A DNA stretch of 64,000 nt, taken from NCBI GenBank assembly GCA_035578905.1, contig JAQJVL010000151.1:249001-313000 (forward strand), written 5' to 3'. The position numbers and the translations under genes are program-made. This stretch comes from Stictocephala bisonia (taxonomy: Eukaryota; Arthropoda; Insecta; Hemiptera; Membracidae). This document shows, piece by piece, positions 47,301 to 59,950 of the stretch. The notes below the pieces were generated by a model. The model searched no databases. It worked only from the letters and a program-made list of their open reading frames with translations, and was not told the DNA's origin. How positions within the stretch are numbered: position 1 is the stretch's first letter; the number at the start of each line of letters is the position of its first letter.

Positions 47301-48189
47301 AATTGCATATAAAGTGCTGACCAACTCCATACTTATGTGGTATAAGATAAATTTTCTAATATTTACATATTAATAACCTGTTTCTGTTTAATTAATATAA
47401 TTTGATATAAAAATCGATGACGCCTTAATTAGCAGCCATGAGACACAATATATGATTTTTAAAGCGACAAACCATAATATGGGGAAAACCGTATGTTACT
47501 AACTTAAACAATCTTTATTTACAAATTAAAAACCATATTCGGGACCAAACTGGTAATTTTGCAAAATCAAAATATTTGTTTCAACCTGTGAATATTTTTC
47601 AGTACCATATAACGTTATTACTACTTCATTTAAGGCCTTTTATACTATATGCTAAGATCGGAGGCGATAAGCGAAGCGAATTAGTTATCTATATAACCAA
47701 AATGATATTTTGGTAACTTTGCTATCACTATTATTGAGGCTATCAAATGACGACTCTGAGGACTTCCTCTACTTAGGAGGAAGTTTGTGCCATTAACATG
47801 ATACTATTTATTATATTTAAATAGCTATATCAATTTAAATATTGTTATTTAATGTTCTAGATAGGTAATTACTACACTTGAATCCTCCAAGCGGGTAATA
47901 AATTACTATTACAATCATTTTCAAATCAATTTAATTATTGGTAATTTCATGCAGAATGAACCAAGGTACAAGAAGAATTGCTCCAAAAAGTAAATGGAAG
48001 GAATTTCCATGAAATGGCGAGGAAATGCAGCACGCCAACGTTCAAAGAAAAAAGAGTTTGATATGTTCAATTAATAAGATGATGGGTCCGACATCCTTGG
48101 AAAAACGTATGCCACGGAGCATTGGCTGATGTTACAACAGCAGTGAGACCTAGCAGATATATTAAATACTGAGGTATTATTTAAAGGCC
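44396..48189. other. AT-rich stretch without recognisable gene
   Basis: A few small ORFs (for example minus 45,417-45,665 and plus 45,831-46,061) show no family features. About 44,930-45,060 is less AT-rich and could hold another piece of the DUF7869-like gene, but I cannot match it. Confidence 0.45.
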
Positions 48190-48195
48190 TTCACA

Positions 48196-48262
48196 ACCAG
48201 TTAACCATCCACACAAGACTACGAAATAAATCATCGTAACTTGCCACTTGAACCTAGGCTAA
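48196..48262 (-). mobile_element. SINE tail fragment, inverted copy
   Basis: aagactacgaaataaatcatcgtaacttgcca is the inverse of 48,529-48,565 within the SINE-like copy below, with ccacacaag also shared inverted. The two face each other about 270 bp apart. Confidence 0.55.
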
Positions 48263-48436
48263 CCACTGTAACATCAACGTGGATAAAACTAATAGGCCCT
48301 TGGCCACGTCACCTACACAGCGTCAATTGTGTTTTAAAGATGGCTTTAGATTAAGTGAATAGTTGATATAATTACTTTTATAACTAACAAAACAGTAATC
48401 ATGTCTTCAGATATTACCCCTCCAGATTTCTTATTA

Positions 48437-48600
48437 TTACCGGCGTGGTGGCTCAATGGCTAAAGGGTATCAATGGGTAAAGGGTAGATGGCGTCGAGTT
48501 GGAAGTAGAAGGGGCTGGGGAGTGTGCAATTGGCAAGTTACGATGATTTATTTCGTAGTCTTGGATGCTTGTGTGGAAGGTTTAGCTGTAGCTCATTTTT
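48437..48600 (+). mobile_element. tRNA-derived SINE, degenerate
   Basis: Begins accggcgtggtggctcaatgg, the same kind of head as the SINE at 24,968-25,105, with an A-box-like tggctcaatggctaaaggg. The B-box is degraded (gtcgagttgg). The tail contains tggcaagttacgatgatt, inverted at 48,196-48,262. A short duplication (caatgg.taaagggta) follows the head. Confidence 0.6.
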
Positions 48601-48848
48601 ATTAAATTTAAGATAAATCATGAATAGTACCAGGAGACAGAGCTTTGCACGGAAAATACATAACATCTATGGGAAGTTAATACAGTAGAATAAAAATAAA
48701 TGTATCTTATACACAATAAACACACTTTATCTGCACAAAAAATAAACACAAATCCACATTATAAATACAATATAAGCTATATCACTATGTACATATCATC
48801 TTAATATATATCTCTTTGTTCCGGTTGTCTGTTGGCATTAGAGCAGAA

Positions 48849-49251
48849 TTAGAACGATTGTTCACAATTTGTTTCCGTACCTCGTTGCGTGGGATTGGGT
48901 GGCGGTAACACCACTTTTAAAAAATTTCGATTCTTAACTCTGGAGTAGGACACGTAAAGCAAACCGTGCATGAAAACCGCGGTGAGCTGAATCACCCCGG
49001 CGAATTTCAGGGTTTGTCCTTGGCTCTTGTGTATGGTCATTGCGAATGCTGGGCGTATGAGAAACTGATGGTGCTGCATTGTATATCCGAGACTTGCTTG
49101 AGTCTAGTGTGATTCTCAGAATATGAACAGATCTCCCTGAATGCTCTCCTGTGATGCTCCTGGCCTTGACAATGTGGTTGCACAATTCCGTTACTATCGA
49201 TCTAGTTGCGTTGTACATCCCTTTTGTAACGTCCAGGTTTCGCAATATCAT
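48849..49251 (-). pseudogene. Helitron helicase C-terminal fragment
   Basis: Two minus-strand frames, joined near 49,080-49,100, read MILRNLDVTKGMYNATRSIV, IVKARSITGEHSGRSVHILRI, then HHQFLIRPAFAMTIHKSQGQ, TLKFAGVIQL and HGLLYVSYSRVKN. This is the C-terminal end of the Pif1-type helicase of Helitrons (LRNLN...GLCNGTRL; LAFAMTINKSQGQT; HGQLYVALSRV). In an active element it unwinds DNA during rolling-circle transposition. The Rep domain and most of the helicase are missing, and the frame is broken. No CTRR end with hairpin was recognised downstream. Confidence 0.8.
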
Positions 49252-49260
49252 TATGATGGC

Positions 49261-49894
49261 GTTCTTTTTTTATTTAACTTAAGACGTGGTAAATCATAAA
49301 TTTCGATGGAGTGGAGGAATTCGGATGTAAATTTTATCGTGGCGTAGGGTTGGTATTTAATAGAATTAAAGCTCTTGTAGCCCTTCTCACAACGGGGTTG
49401 CATATGAATGATGTTATGAACAGGAGTAAGTTAATGAAGATGCAGAGAGCTCTTATTCAATGAAAAAAAAAAACAACAACAACAACAAAATTATAGTTTA
49501 GTAAAAAAAGGTTATGTCCAGAAAATTTCAATAATAACGGTATTAATTTGTAATTGTATTAATTTAATTAGTGCATATTTACGTCTATTACTTGTACATA
49601 TTTGATATCAGTATCAATAAAGATTTTGATCTTATGATGATGTTCATAAAAGTAATTTTAGCATAACCTTAAGCACCATTAAGTTTCATAGCTAATGAAG
49701 TCTGAACTATATTCAGTGCATAAACTCTACACCTGAAGACGTAAGCATAAGAACAAATATAAGAATATGTTTAAAAAAATTACAAACTATTTACGTTTAT
49801 TGCCAGGTTTCTTTTTTCAGTGATAATTAATTGTGAGAAATCACGTATATTTTCGTTTGCCATTTGCTGATATCTATTCATGCCCATTTCAATA
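49261..49894. other. AT-rich spacer, no gene
   Basis: Contains an A/caa-rich run near 49,462-49,490. Nothing else recognisable. Confidence 0.5.
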
Positions 49895-50150
49895 TCAGAA
49901 TAGCTGAGTGGATTCATGCACAGATCTATGCCAGAGTAGGTGGGTTGGTTCATGCTCTGCTCTGTCAGAGTAACTTGGTGGTGTCATGCTCTGCTCTGTC
50001 AGAGCAGCTAAGTGGGTTCATGCACATCTCTATGTCAGAGTAGCTTAGTGGGTTCATGCACAGCTCTACATTAGAATAGCTGGGCGGATTCGTGAGCATC
50101 TATGTCAGAGAAGCTAGGTGGGTTCATGCACAGTTCTATGTTAGAGTAGC
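49895..50150 (+). repeat. 36-bp minisatellite, about 7-8 copies
   Basis: Units of about 34-38 bp follow the pattern tcagagtagctgagtgg, gttcatgcacagctctatg. The first 17 bases match the inverse of the 112-bp satellite (tcagagtagctgagatgg). The last copy runs straight into a diverged satellite-like monomer (ggggtggatataaac...tggccgagtggtcta) ending at the LINE insertion. Confidence 0.85.
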
Positions 50151-50209
50151 TGAGTGGGGTGGATATAAACCCTCTGTATATGTGGGAGAGTCAGTGGCCG
50201 AGTGGTCTA
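50150..50209 (-). repeat. Diverged satellite monomer piece and left LINE target duplication
   Basis: This resembles the inverse satellite monomer from gctgagatgg through tggccgagtggtcta. Bases 50,195-50,209 (tggccgagtggtcta) match 52,114-52,128 with one difference, forming the 15-bp duplication around the LINE. Confidence 0.65.
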
Positions 50210-52113
50210 GATTAGATTAGATTAGATTAGATACACCGGGTTGTGGTCCTGTCGCCAAGCCCACTGCGCCTAGACTCCATGGCCCTTTGCACCCCGAGAC
50301 TGGCGACAGTGTCACAAGAGACCAGCCCCCCTTATGAAGGACATGATCTCCCTCAGTGTAGCCCTTCTAATATCCTCTGGTTCCAGAAAAGCGGCACCCA
50401 GAGTCCTATACCTAAGAGATGAGAGAGCTCCACAATGACAAAAGATGTGTATGGAGCTCTCCTCGTCCTCCTCACAGAGCCTACATGTGGAGTCCTCTGT
50501 TATGCCCATAATCTTCATATGTCTGTTAAGAAGATTGTGTCCGGTCAGCATTCCCGTAACCGCCCTCACCTTGGCCCGGTTACAGCTCAGCAGATCTCCG
50601 CTGTACCTGCGATCCGGTCCCCGGATAAGAGCTCGAGACTGCCTAAGCCCGGACTCGTTCCTCCATCTACCATCGTGTTCCTCAGAGGTCCACCTGTCAA
50701 TTCTTCTTTTTACCTTTTGAAGAGGAATACCAAGAGCCGGCTCCGGCCCCAGCAGCGGGCACTTTGCCCCTCTCCTAGCCAGTGCATCGGATCTCTCATT
50801 CCCATCAATACCAGCATGCACAGGGACCCATATGAGTCTCACCTGTTTACGCTGACAAAGAGTCTCCAGGATCCCCTGGCACTCCCATACCAGCTTAGAG
50901 CTGGTACGTGGTGCCATGATGGCCTTTATCGCCGCCTGGCTGTCCGAGCAGATTGAGACTACTCCTCCGAAGCCACCTAGACGCATTTCTTCTTGTGTGG
51001 CTATCATGATAGCCATCACCTCCGCCTGGAAGACGGTTGCATGGGCCCCTAGGTATAGACAGAACTTTCCGTGCCCCCCTCCCGTACACCCCCGCACCCG
51101 CACCTTCTTCTATAAGTGAGCCGTCTGTATACCAGACGCTTCCTTTGACTTGTGCGGGCTCGGTACTCCCCATCCACTCATCTCTGCTTGGAAGGAAGGC
51201 CCTAACCCGCCTGTCAATTATGTACTTAGGTACCATTAAGTCCGTTCCCATCGAAATCAACGGGTCCAGACCAATGTCCCTAGATAGTATACCCCCATGG
51301 AGTTCTGGTTGGCCAGACAGCCAGCCACCAGTCGTCCTTATTCTGAAGGCCGCTTTACAGGCCTCCCCTTTTACAAACAGGTCCATTGGGTGGAGCCCAG
51401 TGAGGACCTCCATCGCCGCCAATGGGGTTGTTCTAATTGCGCCTGTAATTCCCAGGCACGCTATTCTCTGACATCTGTCTAGTGTTAGCCTTGCACTATT
51501 CTGTGCCATGGCCGGCCACCAGACAACAGCCGCATAACATAATGAGTGCCGAAGTACACTCGTGTATAGCCAGTAAACCATCTTTGGTTTAAGACCCCAC
51601 GTTGTCCCAATGGCCCTCCTGAAGGTGCTTGAGCCAGTTCAGTTTAGCATCCAGGATAAACCCCAGATACTTAACCGACCCTGTAGCTCTTAGCTCCATA
51701 TTTCCCATGGTGGGCATGTATAGGCCATCCAGCCTCTTCTTCCTAGTGAAAAGTACAAGTTCTGTCTTGTTAGGATTACCAGAGAGCCCCTTGTCCCTAC
51801 ACCACCTTTCTAGGTATCTCAAGGCAGCCTGGACGATGTCCGACACCGTGCTGGCAAACTTACCAACGCCCAGTATACACACATCGTCCGCGTATGCCTG
51901 AGCATATACCCCCATCCCGTTCAGCGCCCTTAGTAGGTCAACAACCACCAAGGACCACAGGAGAAGGGAAAGGACGCCCCCTTGGAAGCAGCCGCTTTCG
52001 ACTACAACCTGAACTGACGGTTCGTTCAATGTTGCCTTAATAGTTCTGCTGCGTAGATAGGCTTCAATCCATCTGGCAATGATGCTCTTGAAGCCCGTCC
52101 TAACCACATCATC
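50210..52113 (-). mobile_element. Non-LTR retrotransposon, 5'-truncated (RNase H-bearing)
   Basis: About 1.9 kb on the minus strand. The 3' end is a tail of four attag/ctaat units at 50,210-50,230. The 5' end is inside the reverse transcriptase, as expected for incomplete reverse transcription. Flanking 15-bp duplications (50,195-50,209 and 52,114-52,128) fit target-primed insertion. The presence of RNase H and the 3' oligonucleotide tail suggest the I/R1/LOA-type supergroup; the exact clade is not determined. Confidence 0.85.
50312..52107 (-). pseudogene. LINE reverse transcriptase-RNase H fragment
   Basis: From 52,107 down: FKSIIARWIEAYLRSRTIKA, then GGVLSLLLWSLVV and the catalytic AYADDVCILG, and SVKYLGFILDAKLNW. 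After a shift near 51,600 comes WGLKPKMVYWLYTSVLR and LCYAAVVWWPAM. RNase H begins VWYTDGSLIEEGAGAGVYG and, after a shift near a G6 run at about 51,080, continues with E in QAEVMAIM, D in ICSDSQAAIKAI, and VPVHAGIDGNERSDALAR. The C-terminal knuckle CRLCEEDEESSIHIFCHC ends at 50,312. The reverse transcriptase fingers, endonuclease and ORF1 are missing, so the copy is dead on arrival. Confidence 0.88.
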
Positions 52114-52339
52114 TGGCCGAGTCGTCTAAGGTGTCAGTATATTGAGTCAAAGAAACCAAATACTCGAAGCCTGGGAAATTCCGGAAATATATATTAGTAA
52201 AGTTCACCTTGTTCTAATCTGTTTCACCCCCTTACTCAGTCTGAATAAGTATCCGCACAAATACATATTTTATAGAGAATGGGGAAGGTTGAGAGTGGAA
52301 TAAATACACATTAAAATAACTTCGCAAAGAATGATTCTG
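52114..52339. other. Right LINE target duplication and tRNA-head-like flank
   Basis: tggccgagtcgtcta (52,114-52,128) is the right target duplication. It continues aggtgtcagt, as in the inverted satellite, and then departs (atattgagtc...). The rest, to 52,339, is unassigned. Confidence 0.55.
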
Positions 52340-55300
52340 TCGTTTAGTAATTACTATCATGTCACGCTAGAACAAAGCACTGACTCCTTAGACCACTAGG
52401 TCACCGGTTATCCTACATGTTGAGAGAGTTGATACCAACCCCATCTCATCTACTCTGACTAATTACTATTATGACACTCTGGCACAAAGCACTGACGCCT
52501 TAAACCACTCGGCCACCGGTTATCCCACATGTTGAGAGTGTTGATACCAACCCCATCCCAACTACTCTGACTAATTACTATTATGTCACTCTGGCACAAA
52601 GCACTGACGCCTTAGACCACTCGGTCACCGGTTATCCCACATGTTGAGAGAGTGGATACCAACCCCATCTCAGCTACTCTGACTAATTACTATTGTGTCA
52701 CTCTGGCACAAAGCACTGACGCCTTAGACCACTCGGGCACCGGTTATCCCACATGTTGAGAGAGTGGATACCAACCCCATCTCAGCTACTCTGACTAATT
52801 ACTATTGTGTCACTCTGGCACAAAGCACTGTCGCCTTAGACCACTCGGGCACCGGTTATCTCATATGTTGAGAGAGTGGATACCAACCCCAACTCAGCTA
52901 CTCTGACTAATTACTATTGTGTCACTCTGGCACAAAGCACTGACACCTTAGACCACTCGGCCACCGGTTATCCCACATGTTGAGAGAGTGGATACCAACC
53001 CCATCTCAGCTACTCTGACAAATTACTATTGTGTCACTCTGGCACAAAGCACTGACGCCTTAGACTACTCGGGCAACGGTTATCCCACATGTTGAGAGAG
53101 TGGATACCAACCCCATCTCAGCTACTCTGACTAATTACTATTGTGTCACTCTGGCACAAAGCACTGACGCCTTAGACCACTCGGCCACCGGTTATCCCAC
53201 ACATTGAGAGAGTTGATACCAACCCATCTCAGCTACTCTGACTAATTACTATTGTGTCACTCTGGCACAAAGCACTGACGCCTTAGACCACTCGGCCACT
53301 GGTTATCCCACATGTTGAGAGAGTGGATACTAACCCCATCTCAGCTACTCTGACTAATTACTATTTTGTCACCCTGGCACAAAGCACTGACGCCTTAGAC
53401 CACTCGGGCACCGGTTATCCCACATGTTGAGAGAGTGGATACCAACCCCATCTCAGCTACTCTGACTAATTACTATTATGTCACTCTGGCACAAAGCACT
53501 GACGCCTTAGACCACTCGGTCACTGGTTATCCCACATGTTGAGAGAGTGGATACCAACCCCATCTCAGCTACTCTGACTAATTGCTATTGTGTCACTCTG
53601 GCACAAAACAATGACGCCTTAGACCACTCGGCCACCGGTTATCCCACATGTTGAGAGAGTTGATACCAACCCCATCTCAGCTACTCTGACTAATTACTAT
53701 TGTGTCACTCTGGCACAAAGCACTGACGCCTTAGACCACTCGGCCACCGGTTATCCCACATGTTGAGAGAGTTGATACGAACCCCATCTCAGCTACTCTG
53801 ACTAATTACTATTAAGTCACTCTGGCACAAAGCACTGACGCCTTAGACCACTCGGTCACTGGTTATCCCACATGTTGAGAGAGTTGATACCAACTCCATC
53901 TCAGCTACTCTGACTAATTACTATTGTGTCACTCTGGCACAAAGCACTGACGCCTTAGACCACTCGGCCACCGGTTATCCCACATGTTGAGAGAGTGGAT
54001 ACCAACCCCATCTCAGCTACTCTGACTAATTACTATTGTGTCACTCTGGCACAAAGCACTGACGCCTTAGACCACTCGGCCACCGGTTATCCCACATGGT
54101 AAGAGAGTGGATACCAACCCCATCTCAGCTACTCTGACTAATTACTATTGTGTCACTCTGGCACAAAGCATTGACGCCTTAGACCACTCGGTCACTGGTT
54201 ATCCCACATGTTGAGAGGGTGGATACCAACCCCATCTCAGCTACTCTGACTAATTACTATTGTGTCACTCTGGCACAAAGCACTGACGCCTTAGACCACT
54301 CGGTCACTGGTTATCCCACATGTTGAGAGAGTGGATACCAACCCCATCTCAGCTACTCTGACTAATTACTATAGTGTCACTCTGGCACAAAGCACTGACG
54401 CCTTAGACCACTCGGCCACCGGTTATCCCACATGTTGAGAGAGTTGATACCAACCCCATCTCAGCTACTCTGACTAATTACTATTGTGTCACTCTGGCAC
54501 AAAGCACTGACGCCTTAGACCACTCTGTCACCGGTTATCGCACACGTTGAGAGAGTTGATACCAACCCCATCTCAGCTACTCTGACTAATTACTATTATG
54601 TCACTCTGGCACAAAGCACTGACGCCTTAGACCACTCGGTCACTGGTTATCCCCCATGTTGAGAGAGTTGATACCAACCCCATCTCAGCTACTCTGACTA
54701 ATTACTATTGTGTCACTCTGGCACAAAGCACTGACGCCTTAGACCATTCGGCCACCGGTTATCCCACATGTTGAGAGAGTTGATACCAACCCCATCTCAG
54801 CTACTCTGACTAATTACTATTATGTCACTCTGGCCCAAAGCACTGACGCCTTAGACCACTCGGTCACTGGTTATCCCACATGTTGAGAGAGTTGATACCA
54901 ACTCCATCTCAGCTACTCTGACTAATTACTATTGTGCCACTCTGGCACAAAGCACTGACGCCTTAGACTACTCGGCCACCGGTTATCCCACATGTTGAGA
55001 GAGTTGATACGAACCCCATCTCAGCTACTCTGACTAATTACTATTGTGTCACTCTGGCACAAAGCACTGACGCCTTAGACCACTCGGGCACCGGTTATCC
55101 CACATGTTGAGAGAGTGGATACCAACCCCATCTCAGCTACTATGACTAATTACTATTATGTCACTCTGGCACAAAGCACTGACGCCTTAGACCACTCGGC
55201 CACCGGTTATCCCACATGTTGAGAGAGTGGATACCAACCCCATCTCAGCTACTCTGACTAATTACTATTGTGTCACTCTGGCACAAAGCAATGACGCCTT

Positions 55301-55399
55301 AGACCACTCGGTCACCGGTTATCCCACATGTTAAGAGAGTGGATACCAACCCCATCTCAGCTACTCTGACTAATTACTATTGTGTCACTCTGGCACAAG

Positions 55400-57490
55400 G
55401 CAATGACGCCTTAGACCACTCGGGCACCAGTTATCCCACATGTTGAGAGAGTGGATACCAACCCCATCTCAGCTACTCTGACTAATTACTATTGTGTCAC
55501 TCTGGCACAAAGCACTGACGCCTTAGACCACTCGGCACTGGTTATCCCACATGTTGAGAGAGTGGATACCAACCCCATCTCAGCTACTCTGACTAATTAC
55601 TATTGTGTCACTCTGGCACAAAGCACTGACGCAGACCACTCGGCCACCGGTTATCCCACATGTTGAGAGAGTTGATACCAACCCCATCTCAGCTACTCTG
55701 ACTAATTACTATTGTGTCACTCTGGCACAAGGCACTGACGCCTTAGACCACTCGGGCACCAGTTATCCCACATGTTGAGAGAGTGGATACCAACCCCATC
55801 TCAGCTACTCTGACTAATTACTATTGTGTCACTCTGGCACAAAGCACTGACGCCTTAGACCACTCGGTCACTTGTTATCCCACATGTTGAGAGAGTGGAT
55901 ACCAACCCTATCTCAGCTACTCTGACTTATTACTATTGTGTCACTCTGGCACAAAGCACTGACGCCTTAGACCACTCGGCCACCGGTTATCCCACATGTT
56001 GAGAGAGTTGATACCAACCCCATCTCAGCTACTCTGACTAATTACTATTGTGTCACTCTGGCACAAAGCACTGACGCCGTAGACCACTCGGTCACCGGTT
56101 ATCGCACACGTTGAGAGAGTTGATACCAACCCCATCTCAGCTACTCTGACTAATTACTATTATGTCACTCTGGCACAAAGCACTGACGCCTTAGACCACT
56201 CGGTCACTGGTTATCCCACATGTTGAGAGAGTTGATACCAACCCCATCTCAGCTACTCTGACTAATTACTATTGTGTCACTCTGGCACAAAGCACTGACG
56301 CCTTAGACCACTCGGCCACCGGTTATCCCACATGTTGAGAGAGTTGATATGAACCCCATCTCAGCTAATCTGACTAATTACTATTATGTCACTCTGGCAC
56401 AAAGCACTGACGCCTTAGACCACTCGGTCACTGGTTATCCCACATGTTGAAAGAGTTGATACCAACTCCATCTCAGCTACTCTGACTAATTACTATTGTG
56501 TCACTCTGGCACAAAGCACTGACGCCTTAGACCACTCGGCCACCGGTTATCCCACATGTTGAGAGAGTGGATACCAACCCCATCTTAGCTACTCTGACTA
56601 ATTACTATTGTGTCACTCTGGCACAAAGCATTGACGCCTTAGACCACTCGGTCACTGGTTATCCCACATGTTGAAAGAGTGGATACCAACCCCATCTCAG
56701 CTACTCTGACTAAATTACTATTGCGTCACTCTGGCACAAAGCACTGACGCCTTAGACCACTCGGCCACCGGTTATCCCACATGTTGAGAGAGTTGATACC
56801 AACCCCATCTCAGCTACTCTGACTAATTACTATTGTGTCACTCTGGCACAAAGCACTGACGCCTTAGACCACTCGGGCACCGGTTATCCCACATGTTGAG
56901 AGAGTGGATACCAACCCCATCTCAGCTACTCTGACTAATTACTATTATGTCACTCTGGCACAAAGCACTGACACCTTAGACCACTCGGCCACCGGTTATC
57001 CCACATGTTGAGAGAGTGGATACCAACCCCATCTCAGCTACTCTGACTAATTTCTATTGTGTCACTCTGGCACAAAGCACTGACGCCTTAGACCACACGG
57101 TCACCGGTTATCCCACATGTTAAGAGAGTGGATACCAACCCCATCTCAGCTACTCTGACTAATTACTATTGTGTCACTCTGGCACAAGGCACTGACGCCT
57201 TAGACCACTCGGGCACCGGTCATCCCACATGTTGAGAGAGTGGATACCAACCCCATCTCAGCTACTCTGACTAATTACTATTGTGTCACTCTGGCACAAA
57301 GCACTGACGACTTAGACCACTCGGTCACCGGTTATCGCACATGTTGAGAGAGTTGATACCAACCCCATCTCAGCTACTCTGACTAATTACTATTGTGTCA
57401 CTCTGGCACAAAGCACTGACGCCTTAGACCACTCGGGCACCGGTTATCCCACATGTTGAGAGAGTGGATACCAACCCCATCTCAGCTACT
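55400..57490. repeat. Higher-order block in satellite, copy 1
   Basis: About 2.1 kb that recurs 2,461 bp downstream. Shared private variants: cggcactgg deletion (55,530), cgcagacc 3-bp deletion (55,631), cttattac (55,926), gccgtagacc (56,075), taaattac insertion (56,711) and ggtcatccc (57,217). Confidence 0.85.
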
Positions 57491-57860
57491 CTGACTAATT
57501 ACTATAGTGTCACTCTGGCACAAAGCACTGACGCCTTAGACCACTCGGCCACCGGTTATCCCACATGTTGAGAGAGTTGATACCAACCCCATCTCAGCTA
57601 CTCTGACTAATTACTATTGTGTCACTCTGGCACAAAGCACTGACGCCTTAGACCACTCGGTCACCGGTTATCGCACACGTTGAGAGAGTTGATACCAACC
57701 CCATCTCAGCTACTCTGACTAATTACTATTATGTCACTCTGGCACAAAGCACTGACGCCTTAGACCACTCGGTCACTGGTTATCCCACATGTTGAGAAAG
57801 TTGATACCAACCCCATCTCAGCTACTCTGACTAATTACTATTGTGTCACTCTGGCACAAA

Positions 57861-59950
57861 GCACTGACGCCTTAGACCACTCGGGCACCAGTTATCCCAC
57901 ATGTTGAGAGAGTGGATACCAACCCCATCTCAGCTACTCTGACTAATTACTATTGTGTCACTCTGGCACAAAGCACTGACGCCTTAAACCACTCGGCACT
58001 GGTTATCCCACATGTTGAGAGAGTGGATACCAACCCCATCTCAGCTACTCTGACTAATTACTATTGTGTCACTCTGGCACAAAGCACTGACGCAGACCAC
58101 TCGGCCACCGGTTATCCCACATGTTGAGAGAGTTGATACCAACCCCATCTCAGCTACTCTGACTAATTACTATTGTGTCACTCTGGCACAAGGCACTGAC
58201 GCCTTAGACCACTCGGGCTCCGGTTATCCCACATGTTGAGAGAGTGGATACCAACCCCATCTCAGCTACTCTGACTAATTACTATTGTGTCACTCTGGCA
58301 CAAAGCACTGACGCCTTAGACCACTCGGTCACTGGTTATCCCACATGTTGAGAGAGTGGATACCAACCCTATCTCAGCTACTCTGACTTATTACTATTGT
58401 GTCACTCTGGCACAAAGCACTGACGCCTTAGACCACTCGGCCACCGGTTATCCCACATGTTGAGAGAGTTGATACCAACCCCATCTCAGCTACTCTGACT
58501 AATTACTATTGTGTCACTCTGGCACAAAGCACTGACGCCGTAGACCACTCGGTCACCGGTTATCGCACACGTTGAGAGAGTTGATACCAACCCCATCTCA
58601 GCTACTCTAACTAATTACTATTATGTCACTCTGGCACAAAGCACTGACGCCTTAGACCACTCGGTCACTGGTTATCCCACATGTTGAGAGAGTGGATACC
58701 AACCCCATCTCAGCTACTCTGACTAATTACTATTGTGTCACTCTGGCACAAAGCACTGACGCCTTAGACCACTCGGCCACCGGTTATCCCACATGTTGAG
58801 AGAGTTGATACGAACCCCATCTCAGCTACTCTGACTAATTACTATTATGTCACTCTGGCACAAAGCACTGACGCCTTAGACCACTCGGTCACTGGTTATC
58901 CCACATGTTGAAAGAGTTGATACCAACTCCATCTCAGCTACTCTGACTAATTACTATTGTGTCACTCTGGCACAAAGCACTGACGCCTTAGACCACTCGG
59001 CCACCGGTTATCCCACATGTTGAGAGAGTGGATACCAACCCCATCTTAGCTACTCTGACTAATTACTATTGTGTCACTCTGGCACAAAGCATTGACGCCT
59101 TAGACCACTCGGTCACTGGTTATCCCACATGTTGAGAGAGTGGATACCAACCCCATCTCAGCTACTCTGACTAAATTACTATTGTGTCACTCTGGCACAA
59201 AGCACTGACGCCTTAGACCACTCGGCCACCGGTTATCCCACATGTTGAGAGAGTTGATACCAACCCCATCTCAGCTACTCTGACTAATTACTATTGTGTC
59301 ACTCTGGCACAAAGCACTGACGCCTTAGACCACTCGGGCACCGGTTATCCCACATGTTGAGAGAGTGGATACCAACCCCATCTCAGCTACTCTGACTAAT
59401 TACTATTATGTCACTCTGGCACAAAGCACTGACACCTTAGACCACTCGGCCACCGGTTATCCCACATGTTGAGAGAGTGGATACCAACCCCATCTCAGCT
59501 ACTCTGACTAATTACTATTGTGTCACTCTGGCACAAAGCACTGACGCCTTAGATTACACGGTCACCGGTTATCCCACATGTTAAGAGAGTGGATACCAAC
59601 CCCATCTCAGCTACTCTGACTAATTACTATTGTGTCACTCTGGCACAAGGCACTGACGCCTTAGACCACTCGGGCACCGGTCATCCCACATGTTGAGAGA
59701 GTGGATACCAACCCCATCTCAGCTACTCTGACTAATTACTATTGTGTCACTCTGGCACAAAGCACTGACGCTTTAGACCACTCGGTCACCGGTTATCGCA
59801 CATGTTGAGAGAGTTTATACCAACCCCATCTCAGCTACTCTGACTAATTACTATTGTGTCACTCTGGCACAAAGCACTGACGCCTTAGACCACTCGGGCA
59901 CCGGTTATCCCACATGTTGAGAGAGTGGATACCAACCCCATCTCAGCTAC
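57861..59950. repeat. Higher-order block in satellite, copy 2
   Basis: Carries the same series of private variants as copy 1 at an offset of 2,461 bp (22 monomers, less the net 3 bp lost to indels). It begins after a stretch matching 54,360-54,700 and loses correspondence near 59,960. Confidence 0.85.

Noticed and set aside
50210..50230. Telomere-like attag repeats
   Set aside because: Only four units, and they form the 3' tail of the LINE; the insect telomere repeat differs (TTAGG).
55451..58127. Two 71-residue ORFs starting MDTNPISATLTNYY
   Set aside because: Readings of satellite monomers opened by small deletions; the duplicate results from the 2,461-bp block repeat.
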